A stretch of 64,000 nucleotides of DNA from Camelus bactrianus (taxonomy: Eukaryota > Chordata > Mammalia > Artiodactyla > Camelidae): positions 11,426,001-11,490,000 of the forward strand of contig NC_133545.1 in assembly GCF_048773025.1 (NCBI RefSeq). The letters are read 5' to 3'. The position numbers and the translations under genes were made by a program. The notes below the pieces were generated by a model that was not told the DNA's origin, made no database searches, and worked only from the letters and a program-made list of their open reading frames with translations. This document shows positions 1 through 12,949 of the stretch, piece by piece; the first letter of the stretch is position 1; each line of letters begins with the position of its first letter.

Positions 1-679
1 AGGAAGAAATACAATAGTAAGATTCCTCTACCCATGTATCAGTCATCAGTAACAAAAAAAAAAAGTTTAGATACACAACATATCAGAATGCATTTCACAT
101 ACCATTTCATGTTTGATCATACTTTTTTACTAGCCCTATTATTTTTACCCCTTCCAAAAATAGAATCTGTACCTTTCATTAAGTTGTAATTGAACAATTT
201 AGAGTTAACTGAATTTTTTTTTTCATGTGTTGATGCTTTCCCAGGACAGTGTGTTTCCACATACACTACTTTAGCCAATGACCAGTGTTCAATTTCCCAA
301 AGAATTTGTTGGATATCATCATTGTCATTGCTATTATTCCATCAGGTGCCAGTGGTAAGAATCATGAGCCCGTAGTTATAATCACCCCCGTTCCTTAACA
401 TAAATACTAAAGCTATCATACTATAACTAATACTATAACACACCATTAATGGCTGCTCCCAAAATGCATGTTGGCCATGGTCCATCAAATAACCACATAT
501 ACTCCAAGTCCAGTTCTATAAAGCCTGCAGCTTTAAACATGATTTGTTGGCAGATCAGTACTAGAGCTGCGGTATTGCAGCATCCCAGGCTGCAGACATC
601 CGGGAAGCCTGCTTAGAGAACATGCACTTGCTCTTAACCATCCTTTTGAGTAAAAGATCAAAGTAAGTATATCAGTCAG
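1..679. other. AT-rich intergenic sequence, nothing recognised
   Basis: No coding similarity or classifiable repeat was seen. It is downstream of SSBP1; in human the bitter-taste receptor cluster TAS2R3/4/5 follows on this side, and none has started here. Confidence 0.5.
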
Positions 680-1130
680 GGCTTTGGCAGGAAACAACTG
701 GCATAAACTGGGTAATTCTAGAAGAGTTTTAAAAAGGGATTATTTACAAAATGATGGACAGAGCATAGGGAAACCATAAATAGATAGTTCAGTACCCAAA
801 GACTAGGAACGGTGGGGCACCACTCAGAGAGAGTGAGCCCTATGTGGAGGGGATCTGCTGACAGCAGCTGAGATTTTTCAGTTGGGAGACTCTGAAGAGA
901 GTGAGCTGAGAGAATAAACTTCAAAACACATGTCAGCAGACCAGCAAGGCGTTCTAATATCATCTCCCTCCCCTTCCTTATTCTGGCACTTTCTCCCCAG
1001 GGATTTAGACATCATGGTCCAGGTCTTTGCATCATTCCTGCTTCTGATACTACTCTGCATGACAACTGTGTTGATGAACGTCAGCAGTACACTCAGACTC
1101 ACCTGACGTCAAGACAAATCATAGATAATG
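680..1130 (+). repeat. Ancient interspersed repeat candidate, unclassified
   Basis: TCAGTCAGGGCTTTGGCAGG, GGGATTATTTACAAAATGAT and GTTCAGTACCCAAAGACTAG resemble a mammalian interspersed repeat that I recognise but cannot name. No coding content. Confidence 0.35.
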
Positions 1131-1387
1131 TCCATTATACCAATCAAGTTCACTGATCTGAAGAACACAGAAGGAAGTCAGCACAGTCAGGTGTATACAA
1201 GAGAGATCAGCAATATATATATAAAATGAGAAGTGGAGTGTAGCCTTCTAGGTTCCTGTACAGTTCTCACCTGGAGAATGCACAATGGCAAGCAGTAATT
1301 CTAAGTGAGCATCTCCTCAGAATCCTGAAGGCCCACCTTCATACCATATATGCATAAATACGTTCTGAATGTGGCTAACATGGATGA

Positions 1388-1660
1388 TTTTCCATTTTCA
1401 CTGCCTCCAACCTGGTCTAAGCTACCATGATCTCTCACCTGAACTGCTCAATAGCCTCCTGACTCATTTCTCCACTTCTAATCTTTTCCCCCATAATACA
1501 CCCTCCATACAGACACAAGAATGATCTTCTTAAAAGGTAAATTAGGTCATTTCACTCCACTACTTAAAATTTTTCAGTGGCTTCCCAGTGCAACTACAAC
1601 AAAATACAAACTCCTTACATTCTATCACTGAGAATCTCTTCTGCAGATCCTCCTGCATGC
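1388..1660 (+). mobile_element. L2 LINE fragment
   Basis: TCATTTCACTCCACTACTTA, CAGTGGCTTCCCAGTGCA and CAAACTCCTTACAT in order match the L2 3' region. Confidence 0.65.
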
Positions 1661-2721
1661 ACCAGGATTTAAGATAAATTTTACAGTATCATGCGGTCTG
1701 AGTAAAGAAACAGGCTTTACGGAGTAAGAGAAAACTTTTACCAACAACAGAAACAAAAGCAGGGCTCCTCCTCATCCTCCTGTGATTACACAGAGGGACC
1801 TGGGCACTGTCAGGTTAGCAGTGAACATCTACATGTCAACGGAGACAACTCCTCTATTGGTCTCACTTTTCGTAATAAAAGTGTGAAAGCAACTTTGTCA
1901 GTAGGAAAATAAATAGTCTGCTTAATGCCAGAAAGTCTGGATTTGGGAAGCTAGCTATATTATAGGAATTGACTGGGAAGGCCAGCTGACCAACACCTGG
2001 GGACCTCAGATGTTCTAGTCCCTGGTGTTAGAAGAAGGCTACCAATTCTGTGGGAACTGAGCTTATGTGGAACACCTGAGTGCTTCACGTAAGTGAAAGG
2101 AACCCTCTTTTCCCAGATAACGTGTTGTCCAGGCAACCTAGATTGAACTCCTAGGGTTATTTTCAGACAACTCTCCTCTTTGCAGAATACATTTCCTAGG
2201 AGAGTGCTCACATTTCCCAGTTTGTTCAGGACAATCACGGACGGTTATGTGCCTGCCACTCCAAGTAATTATTAATAATGCCTCCTTTCGGTGTTTTACT
2301 CACTGAATATTCCAGCCCTAAGCTCAGTCCTGGAATATAGTAGAACCTTAATACACAGATATTGAATAAATAAATTTGCTAGAAGTTTGATTTCTGTTTT
2401 TAGCTCAAGTTTTGGATTCATTTTTAATATTGTTGGATTTTAGGGAAAATAATGGAAAATAAATGAATTAGAAGTTAAATCTTATTTCTGTACTGCCATT
2501 TATTCAATGACATTTCTTGAGCATCTACTATGTGACAGGCACTGTATTAGGTGCAGAAAATCATGGACTAGTAAGCAAGAGAGACATATCTACAAGCAAA
2601 TTACATAATGATGTGATCAATGCTAACAGAGACAAAATAAATGTGTTTGCACAGAGAAGGAGCCAAATTTTGCCTACAAGAGTCACAGAACTGAAAGAGG
2701 AGATACTATTTGAGACACTTT
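1661..2721. other. Intergenic, weak repeat ends only
   Basis: Text near 2280-2370 (GAATATAGTAGAACCTTAAT) and 2500-2570 (GAGCATCTACTATGTGACAG) looks like decayed L2/MIR-class ends. No gene. Confidence 0.4.
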
Positions 2722-3648
2722 TTTAAAAAATATATTTTTATTGACAAATAGTCAGTTTACAATGTTGTGTCAATTTCTGGTGTACAGCACAAGGCTTCAG
2801 TCATACAGGAACATACATATATTCATTTTCATATTCTTTTTCACAAATTACTATAAGAAATTGAATATAGTTCCCTGTGCTATACAGTATAAACTTGTTT
2901 ATCTATTTTATGTACATTAGTATCTGCAAACCTTGAACTCCCAATTTATCCCTTCCCACCCCCTTCTCCCCCTGGTAACCATAAGTTTGTTTTCTATGTC
3001 TGTGAGTCCATTTCTGTTTTGTAAATAACTTCATTTGTCTTTTTTTTTTTTTTAAGATTCCACATATAAGTGATATTATTTTATTTTGCTTTCTCTTTCT
3101 GGCTTACTTCACTTAGAATGACATTCTCCAAGTCCATCCATGTTGCTGCAAATGGCATTATTTTATTCTTTTTTATGGCTGAGTAGTATTCCATTGTATA
3201 AATATACCACAGGTTCTTTATCCAGTCATCTGTTGATGGACATTTAGATTGTTTCCACGTCTTGGCTATTACAAATAGTGCTGCTTTGAACACTGAGGTG
3301 CATCTATCTTTCTGAATTAAAGTTCTCTCTGGATATATGGCCAGGAGTGGGACTACTGGGTCATACAGTAAATCTATTTTTAGTCTTTTGAGGAATCTCC
3401 ATACTGTTTTCCATAATGGGTGCACCAAAGGACATTCCCACCAACAGTGTAGGAGGGTTCCCTTCTCTCCACACCCTCTCCAGCATTTATTGTTTGTGGA
3501 CTTTTGAATGATGTCCATTCTGATTGGTGTGAGGTAATGACCTCATTGTAGTTTTGATTTGCATTTCTCTGATAATTAGCAATATTGAGCATTTTTTCAT
3601 GTGCTTATTGGCCACTTTTATGTCTTCATTGTAGAGTTGCTTGTTTTT
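2722..3648 (-). mobile_element. L1 LINE, 5'-truncated 3' end
   Basis: Read on the - strand, this is the C-terminus of L1 ORF2, including CPSTDDWIKNLWYIYTMEYY and SAIKKNKIMPFAATWMDLEN, over 3518-3081. It is followed by the camelid L1 3' UTR and tail down to about 2722. About 0.93 kb remains. The reading frame of the last 145 codons is open, so the copy is fairly young. No convincing target-site duplication was found. Confidence 0.9.
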
Positions 3649-4049
3649 TGAGCAGTACTAGTAGGTCAGGGACAAGATCTCAGATCCCTGTCTTCTTGTA
3701 TCACACTGCTTCATGGTCTCTGGCTCCTGATGATCCCTATAAAACTCTCAAATCACATGATGCACCTCAAACCAACAGGTGTTTTACTGAGCACCCTCTG
3801 GGTCCCATTCTCTGCCTTTGACATTACTTCTTATTTATCTGTGTAACACATTTTATCAAGTAGTGATGTGACACTATGGTAAATTGAAACAACCCTAGAA
3901 GACAAGTAACCTAGGATACTTGCATCTTTGTCCTAGCAATGTTTTAAGCTAATTATGTGACATTAGGCAAATTTCTTGATCTTTCTGACTCTCAGGTTGG
4001 AAATAAATACAATGAAAAGGTCCCAGAGAGTCAGTGTTAATCAATGCTT

Positions 4050-4245
4050 TAAGGACCTGGGTTCTGGAATCAGGCCTGGATTCCAATCTGAATGCCACTG
4101 TTCATTAGTTATGTGACCTTAGGCAAGTTAATCTCCCTAAACCTCAGTTTGTGCATCTGTAAAACAGGCACAATAATAGTACCTATTTCAGAGTTGTTAT
4201 AGTTATCAAATAAGACAATGCCTATAAAAATGTAAAATGCAGGAG
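4050..4245 (+). mobile_element. MIR SINE
   Basis: GTTATGTGACCTTAGGCAAG, CTCAGTTTGTGCATCTGTAA and ACAATAATAGTACCTATTTC match the MIR core. Confidence 0.85.
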
Positions 4246-4369
4246 TGTTTTTTAAATGTTAGCTATTACTGTCATTGACATCAATAAGGTCACTGCCCTA
4301 TATTTATATAAGTATACATTACTGTATACTTTACCCATACTTAGGATATTTTTTATGGAAACTTCAATT

Positions 4370-6230
4370 TATTTAATGTAATATTTAATACATATAAAAA
4401 TACATGCAACATATATGTAAATTATAAAGGAAACAAAATAAGCAGCCATAATTCCACTACCCAACTTGAGAAGCGGAACATCACCATCAGTACCATGGCA
4501 CCTGTATGCTGCTTCTCTGCCCTATCCCTTGTGCCTTCCCCCAGCTTTCTACAGTAAACTCATCTTGAATTCTGTATTTATCATTCCTTCCTTTTCTGAA
4601 TAGTTTTATCACATAGGTGTCTATCCATAAAAATACTGTATATTTTTTTGACTTTAACCTTTATAAAAATAACATGGTATACAAACTGCAGTCTGATATG
4701 GATACAACATGTTTGTAAGTTACTCCTGTTACAGGATAACTACAATTCATTTATCCAGCTGTGTAATAATCCACTGTGTGAGCATTTATTTATCCATTCT
4801 CTGTGGGTGAACCTTGGGGTTGTTTTTGTACTATTAGGTATACTGTTGCTACAGTTTCAGATATTTCTTGGGCCACATGGAGTTCCTTAGAGTGTACCTT
4901 AAAGGTAGAATAACTAGGTGAAATTTCAACATTTCAAGTTCATGTCATGCTTTCTCAAAACGGGGTGCCAATTTACACTCCCCCACTAGTAAGTTTCCAT
5001 TGGTCTACAACATCCCCCTTCACACTCTGATCTATCAAATAGGTTGAAATTTGCTAGCATGGAGGTCTTCAAATGAAAGTTCACTATAGTTTCTGATTTG
5101 CATTTCCTTGATTATTGAGGTTGACAACTTTTTCGCATAGTAATGGGTTATTTATATTTCCTTCTCTGTGAAATGCTTGTCTTTGACCACTTCTCTACTA
5201 AGCTGTCATTTTTTATTACCTTGTGGGTTTGCATATATTCTAGGTCTTATTCTTCTTGCTTTGTAGGCCTTTACATATTGTAGACTGTATTTCAAGTATC
5301 TTCTCTCCCAGTTTGTGACTTTTCATTTTGCTTCCTTTATGGTAACCTTGGTTTAAAAAAAGGTTATTTTTAAGAGTTATATTTATCACTCTTTTCTGTG
5401 TTCTTTAAAAAAAAAAGAAACTTCCATGCCCCTCAAATTATAAACCAATTGTCCTGTATTTTCTCCCGATTTTTTTTAAAGTTTTGCCTTTCACTCTTTA
5501 AGTAACCAGGAATTGACTTCTGCATAAGGTATGAGGTAGAGATCCAATTTCATTTTTTTCTATATGGATGACATTTTCATAGCATCATTTATTGAATAAT
5601 CTATACTTTACCCAGTGATCTACATCATGCCACTTTCATCATGTATCATCTCTGGGTTCTCCATTCTATACCACCGTTCCCTGTTTATTCCTGCATCCAC
5701 AGTACGCTTCATTTATCACTATAGCTTTACTTTACAAAAAACCAAAACCAAAAACCAAAAACAAAACTGTCTTGCCAACTGGCAGAGCAAGTCTTCAGGA
5801 GCATGTTGCCTGTTCTTGGACCTTTGCTCAACAATACATTTTTATGATCAATTTGTTCAGTTGCCCTAAAACACTTCTGGGAACTTTTGTTTTGATCTGT
5901 AACAGCAACTTGGAGAGGGTTGACATCTTTACACTTTGAAGCTTTCAATAAATAAACATGGTGTACAAAAGTATTTAAGTCTTCTTTTAATGTATTTCAG
6001 TAAGTTTTATGATGTCCTCCATTGGGACCACACATCTGGAGACACCTTTCAACTTCTGATGCTCTTGTACATGGCATCTTTTGAAAATATTTTCTTTGCT
6101 GTTGTTTGCAGTTGACTTTTGTACATTCTTAATTATTCATCCATAGATTTTGTATCGTCTATGTGATCACAGCATTTGTAACTTTCTTCCTTTCCAATTT
6201 TAATAGTTTTTCTTTCCCTCCCTAAATGTG
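4370..6230 (-). mobile_element. Old L1M-type LINE fragment, about 1.9 kb
   Basis: On the + strand it reads as reverse-complement L1 ORF2. Landmarks are ATTTGCATTTCCTTGATTAT near 5095, TTTCTTCTCTCCCAGTTTGT-like text near 5300, CAATTTCATTTTTTTCTATA near 5545, and text near 5960-6010 typical of the ORF2 5' side. Heavily diverged with no long frame. Edges are approximate. Confidence 0.75.
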
Positions 6231-6254
6231 CTGAAACAACAGAATTAGTTCCTC

Positions 6255-6476
6255 ATAAGGAACACCAGGAAGCTCACCCTCTGCCAGCACTCACAAATAA
6301 GAAATCATGTGAGTTCAGTGACACGGTGGCCACTTACAAGCCAGGGACACAGGCCTCACAAGAAACCATGCTGGTACCCTGATCTTCACACTTTCAGCCT
6401 CCAGAATGGTGAGAAAATATTTCAGTTACCTAGTATTACCTAACAGTATTTTGTTATAGCAACTCCAATTAAGACA
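6255..6476 (+). mobile_element. MLT1-type LTR fossil (ERVL-MaLR), 3' part
   Basis: Matches the 3' half of the MLT1 consensus as remembered, with the CCAGCCTCCAGAA-type segment near 6397 and the TATTTTGTTATAGCA end near 6450. It is an old, degraded solo-LTR fragment, probably from the placental-mammal ancestor. No internal retroviral sequence is attached. Confidence 0.6.
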
Positions 6477-6479
6477 TCC

Positions 6480-8454
6480 AAAAATGCAATAAAAACTATG
6501 TTATACTTAGGATCCAGTTATTTTCCTGCAGGGAATCCCCTCACTCCAGATTATCTAGTCTGCCATCCTGCCAAGGGAAGCCTAAGGGCAGTACTTCTGT
6601 TCTGAACTTAAATGCTCCTTTATTTTACAGGAGGCTGTTAACGAAGGTCCTCGACAGAGACTTCAAACAAAATTAAACAATATATATTTGATAAGAAAGC
6701 ATGCTTATATTCACTCTTTTTAAGGTCAGTTGCTATGGTTTTGTGTATGTCATGGTCCAATCCCCTCCCCAAATTTAGAATGAGATATTAAGTTAAAAGC
6801 CTGAAGGACTGTGGGGGCAGAGGTGAGACTGCACTTCTCTTTGCAGTGGAAGGTCATGCAAGAGAAAAGGAAGAGTGATGAGTTGATCATGTACGTGGAG
6901 TTAAAGGTAAGAATGAATGAATGAGTTAAGGATTAGGTTTAACTGCAAAGCACAAGTAGGTGGCTTAAACCAGGCAGAGGTTTATTTGTGTCTCCAAAAG
7001 AGGTCCGGAGGTAGACTATCCAGGACTGGTATCCGGTTCCATGGTCATCACAGATTCCAGCTTCTTCCGTCCTCCACCCTGAAGATCGTCTCATGGTCCA
7101 AGATGGCTACTGGAGATTCAGCCATAATGTCCACATTTCAGACAAGAAAAAGCCAGATGAGGGTCTGGAGATGAACACAAGACGAGTCTCCCAACAGAGT
7201 TAGCTCATTTAAGAAACTTTCCTGGGAACACCACCAAATGAATTCTGCTATACTCCCCTAGCAACTCTTAACTGCAAAGGAGAATAGGAATGCAGTATTT
7301 TAGCTGTGCACACTGTCACCTTCACAAAAACATGGGTTCTGTAAATGTAGAAGGGATAATGGCTAGCGGGTGGTCTATTAACCATGTTTTACGATGCTCC
7401 GACATCTTGGGGCCTGGCAGACCCTGGGAAGGACTGCCCCCACCCATCCCCCCAAATATTAGCTAATTCCTAGAAACAGTAAAGGACTTGCCCAAGAGCA
7501 TGCCTCTGATATGCAAACCAAGCAATCCTGAGTTCACACCCCTCATTAGCCTCCTTTCATCAGGCTCCTGCAGGATACTAGTCCTCTGCCTGAAATCACC
7601 CCAGCACCAGAGCACCTGACAACTCAGAACCACCCCTACTACCCACTGCTGCTGAAAAGTATTCAGACTGTTTAATCCTATATTTGTTCAGCTTTCCTGT
7701 CCTGTCTTATCTGTTCTTTCCCCACAAAAACAACAAAAGCTCTGACCCACTTTTCTCTCATTCCTCCTGACCCACCCTGGTGCCTGCCCGTGTAAAGAAC
7801 TGTAAGTGATAAACTCTTCTTTCAGAGGCAGTCATCATACCGCATCTGATTAAAACAAATCCCAGGGACATCGTGAAACAGGTAGGCAACTGGACATGTT
7901 TCCCACAGTAAGGTATTCCACAACAGGAAGCTGGAATCCTGGCAACACCGGGAAGTTATCTCACAAAAATCTGCTTACAATGTGTTTGGCAGAAGAAAAA
8001 GAAGTCACTCTTGCCTCAACTTCTCTTCTGAGCTCCAGACTCATTAACCTCCACCCTCCCAAACAGAAGCTAGAAAGTCTACAATTCAACTATTTTCAAA
8101 ACTAAACTCATTATCTTCCCTCTTCTCACATCTGCTGCCACAGCCATGTTGATGGGCTTCAGAAATAAGGTAGCACCACCTGCGCAGCTGCCAGCAGGGG
8201 CTTCGAAATCAGCTTCTCACTGCCTCTCCTCTTACCAACCCCCGTTCTGCCACCACCAGACCCTGGACAGGAGCCATGTGTTCTCAGCCTCTCCCGCCCA
8301 GAGCCCAGCACAAGCTCCAGCACGTAACTGGTACACAACGAATGAACCAATGTGAACCCTAAACACCCCTCATGTCACCTCCCACCCCCACATCACCAAC
8401 CTTTCTAGGCTTACTCAGTAGCTTCTTAACTAACTCTGGGCTCTCCCCCTTCTA
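6480..8454. other. Intergenic, nothing recognised
   Basis: Mixed-composition sequence without a supported gene. Short open frames carry no recognisable domain. Confidence 0.5.
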
Positions 8455-8885
8455 ACCACCTGTCCTCACTGATCTTTCTAAAGCACAATTCTGATGAGAT
8501 GTCCCTGTTTAAAACCTTCCATAGCTCCCCACTGCCCAAGTCCTCTGCAAGCCTTCAATGCCCTTTCTGCTCTAGTCTCAAACCACTTTTCACATCTTAT
8601 CTCTGATTGCTTCATATACTTTTAAGTTTCTGGACCTTTGTTCACCTGTTTCCTCTGCTAACCTTACTATCCCCTTCTGTGCCCCACAGGACTTCGTTTC
8701 TACCATCACCAGTGTTCCTCACACCACATCATGCTTGACTACACAGGCTCCTGATTATATCTTCCCCGCCCAACCGCGACCCTACATTTCGAGTTCCTTC
8801 AGTGCAGGAGTCCTGCTATATTCACCCCTCTAGCCAGGCTGTGCGGGTGCATGGCATACAACAGGTGCTCAAGTGACTTCTGAGT
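8455..8885 (+). mobile_element. L2 LINE fragment
   Basis: CTGTTTAAAACCTTCCATAG, AGGACTTCG-type 3' text and a terminal CATGGCATACAACAGGTGCT segment follow L2 order to its 3' end. Confidence 0.65.
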
Positions 8886-9149
8886 TTAAAAAGATGCCCC
8901 GGTTAATTATAAACAGCCACAGAAGATTAACAACAAACCAAAAAGACACACCCAAAGTGAAATAGGTGCTCAGCAATCCACAGAGATTTATAAAACAACA
9001 GCAAAAAGGTGAAGTACAATTAACTAAAATTAGTGTGTCCTCCTAAGTACCCTGTGATGACTGAAAGCCTGATGCACCTTGCTCAAAATAACTGCAAAAC
9101 CAGTTACCAGCAGCCAGTATGTCCTGACGCTCGGTTCAGTTACTGTATG

Positions 9150-9345
9150 CCAAGTAGTTACACGTGTTATTTATTGTGTTCCCCACAGCAGGCCTATAAC
9201 AGCAGGACTATTATCATCCTTGTTTTAGTCACAGGAAAACAAAACAACAAAAATCCAAGGCAGGAAAAGTTAAGAAACTTACCAGGGTTCACCCAGCTGG
9301 TGAGTGAAGCAGAGGTTCAAACGCAGGCTTTCTAACTGCACAGCC
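9150..9345 (-). mobile_element. MIR SINE
   Basis: Reverse-complement MIR: TTTTAGTCACAGGAAAACAA, GTTAAGAAACTTACCAGGGT and GCAGAGGTTCAAACGCAGGC. Confidence 0.7.
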
Positions 9346-10069
9346 TTAATGGAACTATTATGATAGACCACCTTTGATTTCAAATGACAGGTGTAGCAGA
9401 AAAACTAAAAAAAGGTCAAGATATAAATCTATATAGACAAACAGGACCCTGGGGTCCAATGCGTGGCAGAGAGCTAATGAAGAGCAAAGAGACAAAAAGA
9501 AAAATTTCAAAATTGTAGATGCATGATTCTGACAGCCGAAAAAGTGAGCTACACACCATCCTATCAGACTATGGGACTAGCACAGGGGCAGAGTATAGTC
9601 ATTTTGAGATGGGGCTTCAATGCTGTTGACACCTGTCAAAAGCCTTTCTCTCTAAAAACTGAGCCTGACAAATTCTTGAATAATCCATTTCAATATCAAT
9701 CTCAGTAGAAAGCAAAACACTGTAGTAGGAAACAATGAAAGGAGCAGACACTCTGAACTTATTTTAACCAGTAAAGAGACACTGCTTGATAAAAAGGAAG
9801 AGAAATATGTAAAGATAACCTGGTAGAGAAATTAACTGTGACTTATTTTCCTATGGGATCATGAGACTGAGAATCAGAAAGAATAAAGAGATAGAGGTAT
9901 TTCTGGCTCACTCACAATTCTACCCCCAACCAAAACCTATTATGTATTAAACTCCTGGTGTGATTCAGGTGCACCTTGCCTGGGGCCCTGGTCAGAAGTC
10001 AGCACTGGGGGTCCTGGTTATGTACAGCCAATGGGGCAGCGGGAAGCAGGCAGCGAGCAGGAAGCAAAA

Positions 10070-10275
10070 TGCACACTTCACACACCCAAGCTCAAACCCA
10101 GGTGTGCCTCTGAAAGGCTGTGTGACTCTGACATGTTTCTTAAACTCTCAGTTTTAGGTTTCCTCACCTGTAAAGTGGAGACACTGCTACCTTCTTTTTA
10201 GGGTAACAGTTAAATGAGACAATGATAAAAAGCCCTTAGCTCAGGGCCTGGCAGGCAGTAAGCACACAATGTCAC
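10070..10275 (+). mobile_element. MIR SINE
   Basis: GGCTGTGTGACTCTGACATG, TTTCCTCACCTGTAAAGTGG, TTAAATGAGACAATG and GGGCCTGGCAGGCAGTAAGC run in MIR order. Confidence 0.8.
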
Positions 10276-10984
10276 CCACTAACAGAATGACTGTTACCTT
10301 GTAAGGTATTTCCCCATAACTCACTAACCTTGGGATTACCCCCTCATTTTCTACAGTGATTTGCTTGCTGTTACTCCCACCAATCTCAGGGCGTATAATG
10401 CAATCCCTGACAGCAAAATAAGTGGTCCTGCCCTTGATCTCATGTCAATGTTTCAGTGGGATCCAACTGAACAACAAGCATTTATGAAACCCTAAAATGT
10501 CACTGTGCTAGGCTGAGCTGGAAAAGGACAACCCTGCCTTCAAGAGCTGCGTGGTATCTTCTGGGAACAAAGAGAAACTACCATTAATTCCCCCTAAATG
10601 AGCTGCAAAGGTTAGGCTGTAACTCAGTTGGCAATGGCAAGTAGTCCCCAAAACAGTCACAGAAACAGGTCTTTGGTGTTTTGGGACGTCTCTGGATTAA
10701 TCAGTTACGTGATTTTTAAGAAATGGATGACTCTTTGAGCGCTATACTCGCAGTAAACAGTGGATTTCACAAGTGGGTTGGTCTTTAAACTCAACTGCTC
10801 TGGGTGTGTACCAGAGAAAAAGGAGATCAGTGAAGCATCTAAGCATGAGATGAAGACACAGGTGACGGGGAAAACACACGAAAGGTCTTGCTCACCTCTA
10901 GTACGTGAAGCAGTGCTAGCTGAAGGTGAATGAACAGAACAAGCCTTGCTTGGAAATAATGGAAAGTTTTTTCCCCCAAAATGT

Positions 10985-11265
10985 AAACAGCTTTATTTAC
11001 TTTTTCTTATTATAAAACACATGCTCAATGCTTTAAAAATATATATATACAAAAGTGTAAAGAAATAAAGAAAATCACACATAATCTCCCCCATTCAGAG
11101 AGCATCACAACATTTTGACTTTTCTCCCTCCAGACTTTTCTAAGAATATACTTATGTCAATACTTCTTTTTCAAAAATGGGGTGACACCACACATGCTGT
11201 TTGATACTTCTTCTCCCACATTTTGCTGTATCCTACTTATCTTTCTATTTAACACAGCATCCCAA
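10985..11265. repeat. Ancient L1-derived or similar repeat candidate
   Basis: CTTATTATAAAACACATGCT, TTTCTCCCTCCAGACTTTTC and AAAATGGGGTGACACCACAC follow a repeated mammalian pattern also echoed near 40030-40330. The family is unassigned. Confidence 0.4.
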
Positions 11266-12392
11266 AACCAAAGCCACAGAGCAGTTTTCTGCAGGTACAT
11301 TCCCTGATAAGTAACAACATGAAGAAGGAAATGCAGGACACAAAACTTGGACTAGAAGACCCCTCGGTCTGTTACTGCTGTCAGATCCCACACGTCTACT
11401 CTGAGACCAGCCTGGGAACAGGAGAAACTCTCAGCAGACGGGGCTGCCTAGGTGGGCAGGGCAGAGCTTCCGCTCCCACGGCCTGCCTGGTGGTGGACCT
11501 GGGGTCTGCACTGTCACACGATGCTGAAGCCTCAGCACTGAACGCCTGACTCCAAACACTCTGCTGTCTCAGCCTCAGGACATTCCAAGCCTTCTCCAGC
11601 TGACAGGGATGTTACAGGACACACTTTTCTGCCCCTGAGGCCAGGGCTCAGAATCACTTTGGGTTTGTCAGTAAGCTATTTTTTTGTTCATCATATCACG
11701 TTCCCAAAGCATAAAACTTTCAAGGAGTATAAAGGTAGCTTTGTTGAGGAAATAAATTAAAAACTGCCCAAAAGATAAATTTTATCTACTCTACAATTTT
11801 GCTTTAGGAATGTAGCATAAATGAGTAAGGATTATATTACCAGACAGTTTTAATGTGTGAACTCAGAAAGCAGAGTTAATATGCTAATTAATGATCCCAG
11901 CTTCAGGGTAAAAAAAAGATGGCTGTAAAAATTAACTAAAATTGAAATTTAAAAATAAATAAATGAAGATGGCTGATACGAGAAAATGGCAATTAAATTT
12001 CTACTGTTCCTGGGCGAAGTCAGGGGTCCACAACATAGCATGTGAATTCTGAACCTGTTCGAGTCCAGCTCGATCTAAGCTGCAGTTAGCACCAGTCTCA
12101 GGCAGAGGGGAGAGGACATGAAGCCCAGGGTGCAACCAGGCTGGACCAGAGGCAAAGCTGAAGCTCGAGTGGCCCAGACAGAACAGCAACCAATACAACC
12201 TGAACTGGACAACCAGCCCGGCAGCAGCCAGCCGCTGAAAAGCTGCAGCAAACTAGCACGCAGATCTGTGAGGGGCTGATGCAAACTTCAAACTGAGTTA
12301 CTTTACGTAATTTTTATTAGTAAATTACTAGTTCTCCGTAATGTCCAGAATCTTAAAATAAAGATAACTGTGTGTACACAATATATACATCA
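11266..12392. other. Intergenic with a GC-richer patch at 12000-12290
   Basis: Mostly AT-rich. The patch around 12000-12290 is sharply richer in G/C and has overlapping open frames on the - strand, but no protein is recognised. Confidence 0.4.
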
Positions 12393-12410
12393 AGAGACCA
12401 TGTAGAAAAA

Positions 12411-12949
12411 CAGAAACCACCTAAATGTCCATCGACAGATGACTGGATAAAGAAGCTGTGGCATATTTATACAATGGAATACTACTCAGCCATAAAAAAG
12501 AATAAAATAATGCCATTTGCAGCAACATGGATGGACTTGGAGAATGTCATTTTAAGTGAAGTAAGCCAGAAAAAGAAAGAAAAATACCATATGATATCAC
12601 TTATATGTGGAATCTAAAAAACAACAACAAAAAAACGAAGTTATTTACAAAACAGAAACAGACTCACAGACATAGCAAACTTACGGTTACTTGGGGGAGA
12701 AGGGGGTGGGAAGGGATAGATTGGGAGTTCTAGATTTACAGATACTGACTAATGTACATAAAATAGATAAACAACAAGTTTATACTGTATAGCACAGGGA
12801 ACTATATTCAGTATCTAGTAGTAATTTATGGTGAAAAAGAATTTGAAAACAAATATATGTATGTTCCTATATGACTGAAGTATTGTGCTATATGCCAGAA
12901 ATTGACACAATATCGTAAACTGACTATACTTCAATTAAAAAAAACAAAG
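12411..12949 (+). mobile_element. Young L1 3' fragment with 18-bp target-site duplication
   Basis: About 540 bp of L1 with the ORF2 tail (CPSTDDWIKKLWHIYTMEYY) and 3' UTR, ending in an A-rich tail. Perfect 18-bp direct repeats AGAGACCATGTAGAAAAA flank it at 12393-12410 and 12950-12967. This marks a complete target-primed insertion of a 5'-truncated copy. It lies about 0.75 kb beyond the SSBP1 polyadenylation signal. Confidence 0.95.

Noticed and set aside
3081-3518. 145-codon open frame on the - strand
   Set aside because: It is the C-terminus of L1 ORF2, not a host gene.
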